20,838 nt of DNA from RGIG8775 sp045587785 (GCA_045587785.1 JAZNDA010000074.1:1-20838), one strand, 5' to 3'; positions 1 through 9,720 are shown, numbered from the stretch's first letter. Notes: generated by a model from the letters alone, not told the origin. Numbers and translations are program-made.

Positions 1-82
1 CAATAACCCAAGCTCACTTGGACACCTAATCCGGCATTACGGTACTACGGTACACAGCCTCCGGTGACATATTAAATTTGCG

Positions 83-112
83 CCGATTTGACCGCAAAAA
101 CAGTCAAATCGG
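83..112 (-). terminator. Hairpin 3' of tRNA-Pro, weak terminator candidate
   Basis: A perfect 10-bp inverted repeat (83-92 with 103-112, 10-nt loop) lies just downstream of the tRNA in its direction of transcription. Read on the minus strand the stem is followed by GCGCAAATTT rather than a T-run, so it is a poor intrinsic terminator. It may instead mark the tRNA precursor 3' end for processing. Confidence 0.35.
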
Positions 113-118
113 GAATTT

Positions 119-195
119 TGGTCGGAGTGACAGGATTCGAACCTGCGGCATCGACGTCCCAAACGTCGCGCGCTACCAACTGCGCCACACCCCGA
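119..195 (-). tRNA. tRNA-Pro (anticodon TGG)
   Basis: Read on the minus strand, the sequence folds as a tRNA. The acceptor stem TCGGGGT pairs with ACTCCGA with one G-T wobble, the D arm contains AGTTGGTAGC, and the anticodon stem CGACG/CGTCG closes the loop TTTGGGA, giving anticodon TGG (proline). The T arm carries GGTTCGAATCC. The 3' CCA is encoded (119-121). The promoter at 303-331 drives it with a leader of about 100 nt, in which I see no further tRNA. Confidence 0.97.
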
Positions 196-278
196 TGTGT
201 AATTTTTATTCGATTTTCAGGTCAATTCTACAAATGGTCAAAGCCATGGAAATAACTCTCCAAAGGGGCTTTTGGTTT

Positions 279-307
279 TTGAAAACACATTAAAGCCTAA
301 ATAGTAT
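279..307 (+). promoter_or_regulatory. Possible plus-strand promoter (putative small RNA)
   Basis: TTGAAA at 279-284, a 17-nt spacer and TAGTAT at 302-307 resemble a sigma-A promoter with a 4/6 -10 box. It overlaps the -10 box of the tRNA promoter on the other strand. It is the best candidate for feeding the otherwise orphan plus-facing terminator at 442-488. Confidence 0.3.
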
Positions 308-331
308 ACCAAAAGTTCTTGACTTTGTCAA
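303..331 (-). promoter_or_regulatory. Sigma-A promoter of tRNA-Pro
   Basis: On minus, TTGACA (331-326), a 17-nt spacer and TATACT (308-303) form a near-perfect vegetative promoter. Transcription would begin near 296, giving a leader of about 100 nt before the mature tRNA 5' end at 195. Confidence 0.85.
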
Positions 332-488
332 TAGAAATTTCAACAAAAGAAGGGCAAAATTCTAAACCGAGAACAAACAAAGTTTTCGGGGCGCGATCTC
401 AAAATATCCTTCAAAATACAGATCGCCGTGCATCCCTTGTCACACGCACACATGAGCGTTCTTCCCTCTCATGTGTGCGTGTACTTTT
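314..488 (+). ncRNA. Candidate small RNA, about 175 nt
   Basis: This is inferred from three signals: a weak plus promoter (279-307), an internal 7-bp inverted repeat (393-426) and a strong hairpin plus U-tract (442-488). It has no start codon with a ribosome site and no coding character. I do not recognise an RNA family. The limits are only the predicted start and terminator end. The alternative is that the hairpin is just a barrier between the operon end and the tRNA. Confidence 0.25.
442..488 (+). terminator. Intrinsic terminator, plus-facing
   Basis: A perfect 15-bp stem (442-456 with 468-482, 11-nt loop) is followed on plus by ACTTTTT. On minus the stem is followed by GACAAGGG without a T-run. 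It is therefore oriented against the beta-glucuronidase gene, although it may still protect that mRNA's 3' end. Confidence 0.7.
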
Positions 489-549
489 TCATTATCTGTT
501 TTGTCCCGAGTGCCTCAAAGCGTCACGCCGTCCTTGATGTTTTACATTT

Positions 550-2265
550 TTACTTTTCTTCCTCTGATGCATATTTTGTATAGTGCTCTTTAATCTTGAA
601 ATACGCCGCCTTTGGCTTACGGTATTCATTCAAAACACCCTTGTTATTAAAGCCTCTTGCACGATCATTGCCCATCTCGCGGCAGGTTCTGATATCGGCA
701 AACTGCCAAATAAAGTTTCCTCGGATCTCGGGTGTATCGTGGAATAGCGGCAAGCAATAGTCAAACAGCTTTGCCTGATATTCCTCACTCCACTTGATGC
801 AGTCAAAGGTATGATTGCCGTAAATCGCCGCCGCGCCAAACTCGCTGTAAACAATGGGTTTATCGGAAAAACCAAGCTCATTCCGTCTCCCAATGGCTTT
901 GGCAACGGCATCATTCCAGCCTGTCATGGCACCGCCGTACCAACCCAAATACTGATTGATACAGATAATATCGTCAAACTCATAGCAGATGTCCTCAAGG
1001 GGCATGTGCGTGGCATGGGTAATGAGGCGGTTGCCGCCGTTTTCGCGAAGCTCCTTTTGGTAGCGCGCGGTCATACGGTACGAAGCCTCGTGGGAGGAAT
1101 CGATCTCATTATGCATGCCCCAGATAACGATGCAAGGATGGTTGTAGTATTGCTCCTCCATCTCCTTCAGCATCTGAAGACCACGCTCTACAAGCTTTTC
1201 GCTCTCGAAGTCCTCACCCTTATAGCCGCATCCCCAGATCGGGATCTCGCTCCAGAACAGAACGCCTGCCGCATCCATCATATCCACAAAATAGCGGCTG
1301 TTCGGATAGTGCGAGCCGCGTACGGCGTTACATCCCATATCCTTGATAATATCCAGATCGCGCTTCATAAGGGTCTTGGGAAATGCAAAGCCAAACTCGG
1401 GATGCTCCTCATGACGGCAAACACCGCGAAGCTCGATACTGCGTCCGTTGAGCCAAATTTTCCCATCCTCGGCTTTGATCTCACGAAAGCCCACACGGTC
1501 AAGAAAGTCATCGGTCGCCGTTTTGACCGAAAGCTCATAAAGAAACGGATCCGCAGTGTCCCAAAGATGAACGTCGGAAACCGAAATGCTATCGCTGACA
1601 AACATCTTCTCCTCAAAAGCATCCAAATTGACGTCGGTCTTGACAAGCCTCTGGCCGTTAAGCTTGATCTCAAGCGGAGAGCTTTTTCGCTCTGCCGAAG
1701 CGTTGAAAAGTCTTGCGCGGAACGCCACGGTTGCCGTGTCACGTTCTGCCGACAGGCTGTATTCCATATGGCAATAATCGGTCACAATGCCTGAAAGCTC
1801 CTCTATCGTCACATCGCGGACAATACCGCCGTAGTGATACCAGTCCACCTTAGCGTGAGGAATGGAGTCGGCGTCAAAGCGGTTATCCACGCGCACCGTC
1901 AGCGTATGATGCCCTGCCGCAAGCGTTTTCACGGTTACATCAAACGCCGAAAAACCGCCGTAGTGCTCACCCAAAAACTCGCCGTCAATATACACCTTTG
2001 CCTCGGTCATCACCGCGCCAAAGTGAATACGTACACAGCCGCCCACCGTCTCAAAGCCGCGCTCATACCACGCCACGCCTTCATATTCAAGAAGTCCAAA
2101 GGTATTGTTCCACATGGAGGGAACGTACACTTCCATAGCATGATGCGGCAATGTGTTCGCATAGCTTCGCCTCTCTCCCTTTGCCTCGGGATCGGTGACA
2201 AAACGCCACGTGCCGTTTAAGGAGCGGACATGTCTTACCGAATGTTCATCAAAAATTCTCTCCAT
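550..2265 (-). CDS. uidA: Beta-glucuronidase (glycoside hydrolase family 2)
   Basis: Retaining GH2 hydrolase of 571 aa, close to the roughly 600 aa of E. coli UidA, releasing glucuronic acid from beta-glucuronides. Seen: N-terminal sugar-binding-like domain (about 1-155), immunoglobulin-like middle domain, then a TIM barrel from about 265. The acid/base Glu387 lies in WGMHNE, the nucleophile Glu475 in YSEFGA, and the DIICINQYLGWYGG stretch is typical of glucuronidases. NNK at 540-542 fits the N-x-K motif known to recognise the glucuronate carboxylate, which favours glucuronidase over galactosidase. The segment matching the E. coli active-site loop 1 (about 345-365) is short, so large conjugates or oligosaccharides may fit. 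The residue after the catalytic Glu is Ile rather than the usual Pro. No signal peptide, so cytoplasmic. GGAGG lies 6 nt before the ATG. It is last in the glycogen block, 39 bp after the 112-aa gene; no transporter is adjacent. Confidence 0.9.
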   Translation of the reverse strand: MERIFDEHSVRHVRSLNGTWRFVTDPEAKGERRSYANTLPHHAMEVYVPSMWNNTFGLLEYEGVAWYERGFETVGGCVRIHFGAVMTEAKVYIDGEFLGEHYGGFSAFDVTVKTLAAGHHTLTVRVDNRFDADSIPHAKVDWYHYGGIVRDVTIEELSGIVTDYCHMEYSLSAERDTATVAFRARLFNASAERKSSPLEIKLNGQRLVKTDVNLDAFEEKMFVSDSISVSDVHLWDTADPFLYELSVKTATDDFLDRVGFREIKAEDGKIWLNGRSIELRGVCRHEEHPEFGFAFPKTLMKRDLDIIKDMGCNAVRGSHYPNSRYFVDMMDAAGVLFWSEIPIWGCGYKGEDFESEKLVERGLQMLKEMEEQYYNHPCIVIWGMHNEIDSSHEASYRMTARYQKELRENGGNRLITHATHMPLEDICYEFDDIICINQYLGWYGGAMTGWNDAVAKAIGRRNELGFSDKPIVYSEFGAAAIYGNHTFDCIKWSEEYQAKLFDYCLPLFHDTPEIRGNFIWQFADIRTCREMGNDRARGFNNKGVLNEYRKPKAAYFKIKEHYTKYASEEEK

Positions 2266-2304
2266 ACCTTTCCTCCGTTATATTTCAGACCCATAAAAGC
2301 ATTA

Positions 2305-2643
2305 TTACCGATAATATACGTAATACACGATAATAGTCCTCTCCACGCCATCGTGCTCAAGGTCCGGGGCGGTGATGACTACACCGTCCTTAGAAAGAAG
2401 CTCCCACGCCTGCATCTCCTCGATACGGCAACGCATGAGGATATCCGATGAGGCAAACACCAAAAGCTGGTCATCGCGGATATTGAGCGCACCGCTGCGC
2501 CCGATCACCTCATCCACGCCGTCCTTTTTTTCGGTGACGTATTTGACGTGGTGTCCGCAAATTTGCCTTGCCATGTCGTACCGAAAGCGTTTGCTGTCGG
2601 GATTCTTACTTTTTGTCAGCTTCTGAATCAGCTTTTTGAACAT
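2305..2643 (-). CDS. Conserved-looking protein of unknown function, 112 aa
   Basis: Not assigned to a family. The N-terminus is basic (MFKKLIQKLTKSK), and a cysteine followed by two histidines (ICGHH) sits near residue 30. The rest looks like a small alpha/beta fold ending in a tyrosine-rich strand (IIVYYVYYR). There is no signal peptide or membrane segment. The ATG is preceded by a strong GGGAGG (2649-2654) with 5-nt spacing. The frame overlaps the last 38 bases of the GH13 gene, so translation is probably coupled and the protein belongs to the glycogen/maltodextrin operon. Beta-glucuronidase starts 39 bp downstream. The ribosome site, overlap and protein-like composition make it a real gene. 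A role in glycogen use is only guilt by association. Confidence 0.8.
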   Translation of the reverse strand: MFKKLIQKLTKSKNPDSKRFRYDMARQICGHHVKYVTEKKDGVDEVIGRSGALNIRDDQLLVFASSDILMRCRIEEMQAWELLSKDGVVITAPDLEHDGVERTIIVYYVYYR

Positions 2644-4555
2644 AACAGCCTCCCGTTTCTTTTAAGATCAAAGCGGTTTTTGCCTCAACGGAAAGCGTAT
2701 CCCGATACATCCGTTCGCTTAGCATATCTGTACACGCCACGGGCAAGCTCATATTCTCCGCCTGCTCTCCGCTATTGACTAAAATCCAAATGCGTTCCTT
2801 GTCATTTTCACGTACATACGCCAAAAAATGTTCTCTGCGCTCCTTGAAAACAAGATCGCCGTCCGCGAATACCGCGTGTTTTTTTCTGATCTGACCAAGC
2901 TTACGGTAGTGCGCTTGCAACAGCTGATTCTCCCGTCCCCACGGAAAGGGGAAACGGCAAAACGGATCGTGTCCTCCTTCAAGCCCCGCCTCGTCGCCAT
3001 AATAGACCGACGGCACGCCAAACACCGTAAACTGCAATACCGATGCCATTTTCAAAAGGCGAATGGCACGCTCTCTTTCGCCATCCTCAAGCCGATAAAT
3101 CGCCAGTTCCGAGTTTGACATACTGTCAAGCGGCGCGCCACCAAGAACCGATAACACTCTTTCGGTGTCATGCGTACCCAGAAGATTCATCAGCGCATGA
3201 CAAACAAACGGCGGATAGGAAGAGTACAGCTCGGTCACGGTGTTGTAAAAGCTGTCCGCGTCACCTAAAAGTACAAAATTAAGAATAGCATTTCTCAGAG
3301 GGTAGTTCATCACGCTGTCAAGCTGCCCACCTCTGAAATACCGACGGCGCTTACCGTATGCCGTTTTGTCGGCGGCGTTTTCCCACACCTCGCCGATAAT
3401 GACGGCATCCGCCGTTCTGTTTTTGGCGGTCTGTCTGAGCTCATCCAAAAAATCGTCCGACAACTCATCCGCCACATCAAGACGCCAACCGCCGATCCCC
3501 CATGTAAGATAGCGATCAACGATACCGTCCTCTCCCACAAAGTAGTCTCGGCACGTCTTATTGCCGCTATTCAGCCTCGGCAAAATGGGGATGCCCCACC
3601 ATGCCTCATACTTGTGGGGATGCTCCGTAAAGCTATACCAGTCATAATACGGCGACGCCGTGGACTGATACGCACCGAGACTTTTATATTTTCCATAGCG
3701 GTTGAAATATTTGCTGTCATCCCCCGTGTGGTTAAACACACCGTCCAAAATAATGCGAATTCCCTTTTCCCTCGCCCTTTTGATCAACAGTCCAAGGGCA
3801 TCATCGCCGCCGAACATCTCATCCACACACTCATAGTCGCCCGTATCATATTTATGATTGGAATACGCCTTGAAAACGGGGCTGAGATAGATCACCGATA
3901 CCCCGAGGGATAAAAGATAATCCAGCTTTTCGGCAACGCCGTACAGCGTTCCGCCGAAAAATTCGTTGTTTTCAAGCTTTCCGCCCGCTTCTGCGGGATA
4001 CTGCGGCACGCCCGATTCCCAATCGGGATTCAGCACCGCGTCATCTCGCTTCGGTGTTTGGACTGAACCCTTAAAAAATCGGTCAACAAACACATGATAC
4101 ATCGTGCCGCCCGCAAACCATTCCGGCACAGCGTAATCCGCACGATAGATCAGGAGCCTAAATTTGTTCATCGACATTTCCGTCAGCCGAAAATCCACGT
4201 TGTTGACAGAATCGGTAAACAGTGTATTGCTTCCTCTCAAAAAAAGTAATTCGTAAAAAAACAGCGCATCCTCACCGCCGCAAAATTCACGGTCAAGTGT
4301 CAGCGAAAGCGTGTATCTGTCAACACCCATACAGGTGTCCGTAAATTCAAATGAAAAGTCCTGCGGCCGCTCGCCGTCCTTTGCCAAACGCAAAACGACA
4401 CCGCAAGCCCCAAGACGCCTTGGAACGCTCACAAAAAAATTAAGCGACGTGCCGCACGCAAATGCGCCCCGTCTTGAAGCATCGACACCGTTTGCCTGTT
4501 TACTTATGACAGGCATAAGCCGATTTTCTATGTCTATATGAAGCCTTGGCAGCAT
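2606..4555 (-). CDS. GH13 alpha-glucan hydrolase (amylase/neopullulanase-like)
   Basis: Cytoplasmic alpha-amylase-family enzyme of 649 aa without a signal peptide. An N-terminal beta-domain (about 1-130, CBM34-like position) precedes the catalytic barrel. All four GH13 regions are intact: DGVFNH at 271-276, GGWRLDV with nucleophile Asp360, IIGEVWE with acid/base Glu389, and LLGTHDTER with Asp463. The stretch SPYYDWYSF...YEAWWGIP is typical of clostridial GH13 glycosidases near neopullulanase/amylopullulanase (GH13_39-like by memory; GH13_20 is the alternative). It likely cleaves alpha-1,4 and perhaps alpha-1,6 bonds in maltodextrins or debranched glycogen, complementing GlgP. An AAAGGAAAAG ribosome site precedes the ATG. 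It follows glgP by 75 bp containing a hairpin, and its 3' end overlaps the 112-aa gene. Confidence 0.9.
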   Translation of the reverse strand: MLPRLHIDIENRLMPVISKQANGVDASRRGAFACGTSLNFFVSVPRRLGACGVVLRLAKDGERPQDFSFEFTDTCMGVDRYTLSLTLDREFCGGEDALFFYELLFLRGSNTLFTDSVNNVDFRLTEMSMNKFRLLIYRADYAVPEWFAGGTMYHVFVDRFFKGSVQTPKRDDAVLNPDWESGVPQYPAEAGGKLENNEFFGGTLYGVAEKLDYLLSLGVSVIYLSPVFKAYSNHKYDTGDYECVDEMFGGDDALGLLIKRAREKGIRIILDGVFNHTGDDSKYFNRYGKYKSLGAYQSTASPYYDWYSFTEHPHKYEAWWGIPILPRLNSGNKTCRDYFVGEDGIVDRYLTWGIGGWRLDVADELSDDFLDELRQTAKNRTADAVIIGEVWENAADKTAYGKRRRYFRGGQLDSVMNYPLRNAILNFVLLGDADSFYNTVTELYSSYPPFVCHALMNLLGTHDTERVLSVLGGAPLDSMSNSELAIYRLEDGERERAIRLLKMASVLQFTVFGVPSVYYGDEAGLEGGHDPFCRFPFPWGRENQLLQAHYRKLGQIRKKHAVFADGDLVFKERREHFLAYVRENDKERIWILVNSGEQAENMSLPVACTDMLSERMYRDTLSVEAKTALILKETGGCYVQKADSEADKK

Positions 4556-4577
4556 ATCTTTTCCTTTTCCAATTCGG

Positions 4578-4618
4578 GGGCTGAGTCATTTAGATGCAGA
4601 AGCCAAATGACTCAGCCC
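4578..4618 (-). terminator. 14-bp intercistronic hairpin between glgP and GH13 gene
   Basis: A perfect inverted repeat (4578-4591 with 4605-4618, 13-nt loop) sits in the 75-bp gap. Read in the direction of the genes it is followed by CCGAATTGG with no T-run. It is therefore more likely an mRNA-stabilising or processing hairpin, or an inefficient terminator setting lower expression of the downstream genes. The pyrimidine-rich flank lies on the opposite side. Confidence 0.5.
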
Positions 4619-4630
4619 TCGTCCGTTTTC

Positions 4631-7063
4631 TTATTTATCAAGTGTGACCTTTTGCAGCTTCCATATACGCGATGCGTATTCCTCAATACTGCGGTCTGCG
4701 GCAAAATGTCCCGATGACGCAATATTCATCAGTGACATGCGGTTCCATCTCTGTTTGTCAGCATACGCCGCGATCATTTCCTCATGCGTCTGGCGGTAGG
4801 ATTCGAAATCTGCAAGACACATATACGGGTCGGCAATGCCGTGTCCCGACAAGAGATACATGGCAATATCCGAGAAGGATTCGCCCGCAAAGCCGACGTG
4901 CAGATAGTTGACGATGCGCTTGAGTCTCTCGTTATTTCCGTAGTACGCCGCCGCGTGATAGCCTCTTGTCCACAGATCGTCTACCTCTCTGCTATTCAGA
5001 CCGAAAATGAACATGTTGTCCTTGCCCGCCGCCGCCAGCATTTCCACGTTGGCACCGTCAAGCGTACCGATAGTAAGTGCGCCGTTCATCATCAGCTTCA
5101 TACAGCCCGTGCCGCTTGCCTCCTTGCCCGCAAGCGAGATCTGTTCACTGATCTCGGCAGAAGGGATAAGCGCCTCGGCAAGGCTGACGTTGTAATCTTC
5201 AAGGAAGACAACTTGCAGCTTTTCTCGAATTCTCGGATTTTGCTCGATATCTCGGCTGATATAGCAAAGAAGCTTGATAATCTGCTTTGCCATGTGATAG
5301 CCGGGTGCAGCCTTCGCACCGAAAATAAAGGTCTGCGGCTGCATATCGATATCGGGATTTTCCTTCAGATCCAGATACAGCCCGATAATATTCAAGGCAT
5401 TCAAAAGCTGACGCTTATACTCGTGCAGACGTTTGATCTGAACGTCAAACACCGAATGGGTATCAATGCTCTTGCCTGTTTTCTTCATCAAAAGATTGAC
5501 AAAACGGATCTTATTCTGATGCTTGATATCTCTCACCGCGCCAAGCACCGCGCTGTCATCGGCAAACTTGGCAAACTCCGAAAGTCTCTCGGGTTCTTTT
5601 CGGTACTCGGGACCGATACAGCCGTCAAGAAGCTTTGCCAGCTCGGGATTGGAATAGCACAGCCAACGGCGGTGCGCAATGCCGTTTGTCACGTTATCAA
5701 AACGTGTGGGATACAAGCGGTAAAAGTCCTTAAAAGTCGAATTCTTCAAAATATCCGAATGAAGCTTGGACACGCCGTTGATCGAATGAGAACCGACAAC
5801 CGAAAGATTTGCCATTCTCACCTGTCCGTAGCCCACTATGCTCATGGACGAGATCCTGTTCCAGTTTCCGGGAAAATTCTCCCATGCGTCGCGGCAGAAG
5901 CGTTCGTTGATCTCCTTGACGATGGTGTAAATGCGGGGAAGCTTCAGACGGAACAGATCCTCATTCCAGCTTTCCAGTGCCTCGGGCATAACGGTATGGT
6001 TGGTATAAGAGACCGTACGGCTCACGATATCCCAAGCTTTATCCCAAGAGAAGAAATAATCGTCAATGAAAATTCTCATCAACTCGGGAATACAAAGTGC
6101 GGGATGGGTATCGTTGATATGAATGGAGACCTTGTCGGCAAAATTCTCCAGCGTACCGTAAACCGCCATATGATCGCGAACGATGCTCTGTACCGAAGCG
6201 GAAACCAAAAAATACTGCTGGGAAAGCCGCAGGAGCTTGCCCTCGGTGTGGTTATCCGAAGGATACAGGACCTTGGAAATGATCTCGGCATTGGTGCTTT
6301 CCTCAAGTGCCTTGGTATACTGACCCTGGGTGAAAAGCCCCATGTTGAAATTCTGAATATCACGAGCCTTCCAAAGTCTGAGTTGGCTCACCGCGTCACT
6401 GTCCGCACCCGATATCATCATGTCGTAAGGAACAGCCTCGATCACGTCGCAGTCCTCATACTGAATCTCAAGATGTCCGTTCTTCCATTCTTCCTTGACG
6501 TGACCGCCCATTTTGACCTTAAAAATACGGTCGGTTCTGGGGGTGAGCCAAACCTCACCTCCGGGGAGCCATACGTCGGGAAGCTCAATTTGCATGCCGT
6601 CCACGATCATTTGCTTGAAAAGTCCGTATTCATAGCAAATAGAGAAGCCGGTTGCAGGATAGTCCAGAGAAGACAAGGAGTCCATAAAGCACGCCGCAAG
6701 ACGTCCAAGACCTCCGTTTCCAAGTCCTGCATCGGGTTCGCACTCATACAGATCATCCAGATCAAAACCAAGCTCAGAGAGCGCCGTGCGGTATTCTTCG
6801 GCAAGTCCCAAATTGCAAAGATTGGTTTTAAGGGAACGCCCGAGAAGAAATTCCATGCACATATAGTATACGCGCTTGGCACCTTTTTCGTTGACCTTGT
6901 TTTTGTAGTCGGCGCGCTTTGCTGTTAGGATATCCTTGACCGTCATTGCTGCCGCCTTGTAAATCTGCTCACGGGAGGCTTCCTTTGCCGTACAGCCAAA
7001 TTGTCTGGACAGCTTTGCCTCAATATTTTCTTTTACCTGCATCGCTGGGATATTTTTTGTCAT
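4631..7063 (-). CDS. glgP: Glycogen (alpha-glucan) phosphorylase
   Basis: GT35 phosphorylase of 810 aa, the normal length (E. coli about 815). It releases glucose-1-phosphate from non-reducing ends of alpha-1,4-glucan using pyridoxal phosphate. Seen: an N-terminal stretch DAGLGNGGLGRLAACF at about 111-126, the central HEYKRQLLN region at about 547-555, and the cofactor motif SGTGCMK with the PLP-binding Lys at 656, followed by NGALTIGTLDGANVEM. The position usually held by Asn in GTGNMK is Cys here. An AAGGA site lies about 11 nt before the ATG; the next Met (residue 8) has no ribosome site, so the first ATG is kept. It follows glgA by 56 bp in the glg operon. Confidence 0.97.
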   Translation of the reverse strand: MTKNIPAMQVKENIEAKLSRQFGCTAKEASREQIYKAAAMTVKDILTAKRADYKNKVNEKGAKRVYYMCMEFLLGRSLKTNLCNLGLAEEYRTALSELGFDLDDLYECEPDAGLGNGGLGRLAACFMDSLSSLDYPATGFSICYEYGLFKQMIVDGMQIELPDVWLPGGEVWLTPRTDRIFKVKMGGHVKEEWKNGHLEIQYEDCDVIEAVPYDMMISGADSDAVSQLRLWKARDIQNFNMGLFTQGQYTKALEESTNAEIISKVLYPSDNHTEGKLLRLSQQYFLVSASVQSIVRDHMAVYGTLENFADKVSIHINDTHPALCIPELMRIFIDDYFFSWDKAWDIVSRTVSYTNHTVMPEALESWNEDLFRLKLPRIYTIVKEINERFCRDAWENFPGNWNRISSMSIVGYGQVRMANLSVVGSHSINGVSKLHSDILKNSTFKDFYRLYPTRFDNVTNGIAHRRWLCYSNPELAKLLDGCIGPEYRKEPERLSEFAKFADDSAVLGAVRDIKHQNKIRFVNLLMKKTGKSIDTHSVFDVQIKRLHEYKRQLLNALNIIGLYLDLKENPDIDMQPQTFIFGAKAAPGYHMAKQIIKLLCYISRDIEQNPRIREKLQVVFLEDYNVSLAEALIPSAEISEQISLAGKEASGTGCMKLMMNGALTIGTLDGANVEMLAAAGKDNMFIFGLNSREVDDLWTRGYHAAAYYGNNERLKRIVNYLHVGFAGESFSDIAMYLLSGHGIADPYMCLADFESYRQTHEEMIAAYADKQRWNRMSLMNIASSGHFAADRSIEEYASRIWKLQKVTLDK

Positions 7064-7119
7064 AAACTAAGGGTTCCTTTCTTAAAACGGGGATTATAAA
7101 ACATATACGGTTTCATCGA

Positions 7120-8556
<1,437 letters not shown>

Positions 8557-8571
8557 AGCTATTCTCCTGTT

Positions 8572-9705
8572 TTATACCCGCGTTCCCTTAGCGATAAAGA
8601 ACGGAAGCGTTTCATGTCCCGACAACGTACGTCCCTCGTTGATGATAACGTTTTTATCGGTTATCACACAGTTTATGGTAACGTTCGCGCCGATCACGGT
8701 ATCCTGAAGCACGATGGAATTACGCACCACGCTTCCCTTTCCTATCTTAACGCCACGGAATATGATGGAATTTTCCACCACGCCGTCGATCACACAGCCG
8801 TCGGCAACATAAGAGTTTTTCACACTTGCGTTTTCGGTATACTTGGTAGGCGCGGAGTTACGCACCTTGGTGTAGATGGGGAATCCCGGAACCGCAAACA
8901 GCTCCTTATTGGTCTTAGGATCCAGAAGCTCCATGTTGAGAGCGTAATATCCCTCAAGCGAGCCGATCACCGCATAGTACTTTTCATGACGGTATACATA
9001 GAATTTATCTTTGCCGATGGACGGAAGAATCTCATCCAGATAGAAATCCTTATGCCCCATAGATGCCGCGTGCTCCACAAGACGGATGAGATATCTGCGG
9101 TTGACCACAAGGATATTGGTGCTGATCTGTTTTTTGCCGCTTTTGGGACAAATCTTGGAAACGCACGTCAGTCGCCCGTCGGCATCCGCCTCCACCTGCA
9201 CGACGTTCGCGTTGAATTCGTATTTCCCGAACTCATACTCGGTGGTCACCACCGTAAGATCTGCTCCCGTTTCCTTGTGCTGTCTTAGCACATCCGATAT
9301 ATTGACGTTGCAAATAGCATCGCAATCCGAAAGCACCATATCGTCCTCGTGGCAATTTTTAAGGAAGCTGATAACACCCATAAGCGCCTCAAGACGCGTG
9401 GAATACAGTCTGTCCGAAAGTGGACTGGCGTAAGAGGAGATAAAGGGTGGAAGGATCTTGATGCCGCCCGAACGGCGCGCCAGATCCCAGTCCTTACCGT
9501 TTCCTATGTGGTCAAAAAGAGACTGATAGTTATTATGTGTAATCAAGCCGACCTTGGTAATGTCGGAATTCACCATATTGGAAAGGGCAAAGTCGATCAA
9601 ACGGTAACGGCAACCAAACGGCACACTTGCCATGGTGCGCTTTTGTGTCAATTCACGAATCGCCCCGTCATGTATATTGGAAAAAATCAATCCTGCTGCA
9701 CTCAT
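8572..9705 (-). CDS. glgD: GlgD, non-catalytic partner of ADP-glucose pyrophosphorylase
   Basis: Nucleotidyltransferase-fold protein, 377 aa from the ATG chosen here. Typical of Firmicutes GlgD, the N-terminus reads SAAGLIFSNIHDGAIREL where GlgC has the GGQGSRL nucleotide loop, so catalysis is expected to be lost. It would form a hetero-oligomer with GlgC and tune its activity. A C-terminal left-handed beta-helix (about residues 270-370) is visible as repeated VVRNSIV, VIGANVT-type hexapeptides. The frame opens further to a TTG at 9723, but AAAGGAG (9714-9720) lies 8 nt before the ATG at 9705 and inside that extension, so the shorter start is right. The gap to glgC is 14 bp. Confidence 0.95.
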   Translation of the reverse strand: MSAAGLIFSNIHDGAIRELTQKRTMASVPFGCRYRLIDFALSNMVNSDITKVGLITHNNYQSLFDHIGNGKDWDLARRSGGIKILPPFISSYASPLSDRLYSTRLEALMGVISFLKNCHEDDMVLSDCDAICNVNISDVLRQHKETGADLTVVTTEYEFGKYEFNANVVQVEADADGRLTCVSKICPKSGKKQISTNILVVNRRYLIRLVEHAASMGHKDFYLDEILPSIGKDKFYVYRHEKYYAVIGSLEGYYALNMELLDPKTNKELFAVPGFPIYTKVRNSAPTKYTENASVKNSYVADGCVIDGVVENSIIFRGVKIGKGSVVRNSIVLQDTVIGANVTINCVITDKNVIINEGRTLSGHETLPFFIAKGTRV

Positions 9706-9713
9706 TGTTCGGT

Positions 9714-9720
9714 CTCCTTT
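9714..9720 (-). promoter_or_regulatory. Ribosome binding site fixing the glgD start
   Basis: AAAGGAG on minus, 8 nt before the ATG at 9705. It overlaps the glgC stop codon region (TGA at 9722-9720), suggesting translational coupling. Confidence 0.85.

Larger units (their letters stand above)
196..549. other. Gene-free interval between tRNA-Pro and beta-glucuronidase
   Basis: No credible protein gene is visible in these 354 bases. The interval holds the tRNA promoter on minus (303-331), a weaker overlapping plus-strand promoter candidate (279-307), a 7-bp inverted repeat (393-399 with 420-426, 20-nt loop) and a 15-bp hairpin followed by T5 on plus (442-488). The small open frames here lack a ribosome site and run through the hairpin. 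Confidence 0.7.

Noticed and set aside
38..53. Two tandem copies of TACGGTAC
   Set aside because: Only two 8-base copies with no other repeat context; not enough for a repeat or binding-site call.
319..537. 72-codon plus frame next to the tRNA
   Set aside because: No ribosome site, low-complexity translation, and it reads straight through the strong hairpin at 442-482.
811..1794. 327-codon plus frame opposite beta-glucuronidase
   Set aside because: Shadow of the GH2 gene; the minus frame carries both catalytic glutamates and the N-x-K motif.
4784..6928. 714-codon open frame on plus, opposite glgP
   Set aside because: It is an antisense shadow: glgP has full-length family motifs, and the antisense translation has no recognisable domain or ribosome site.
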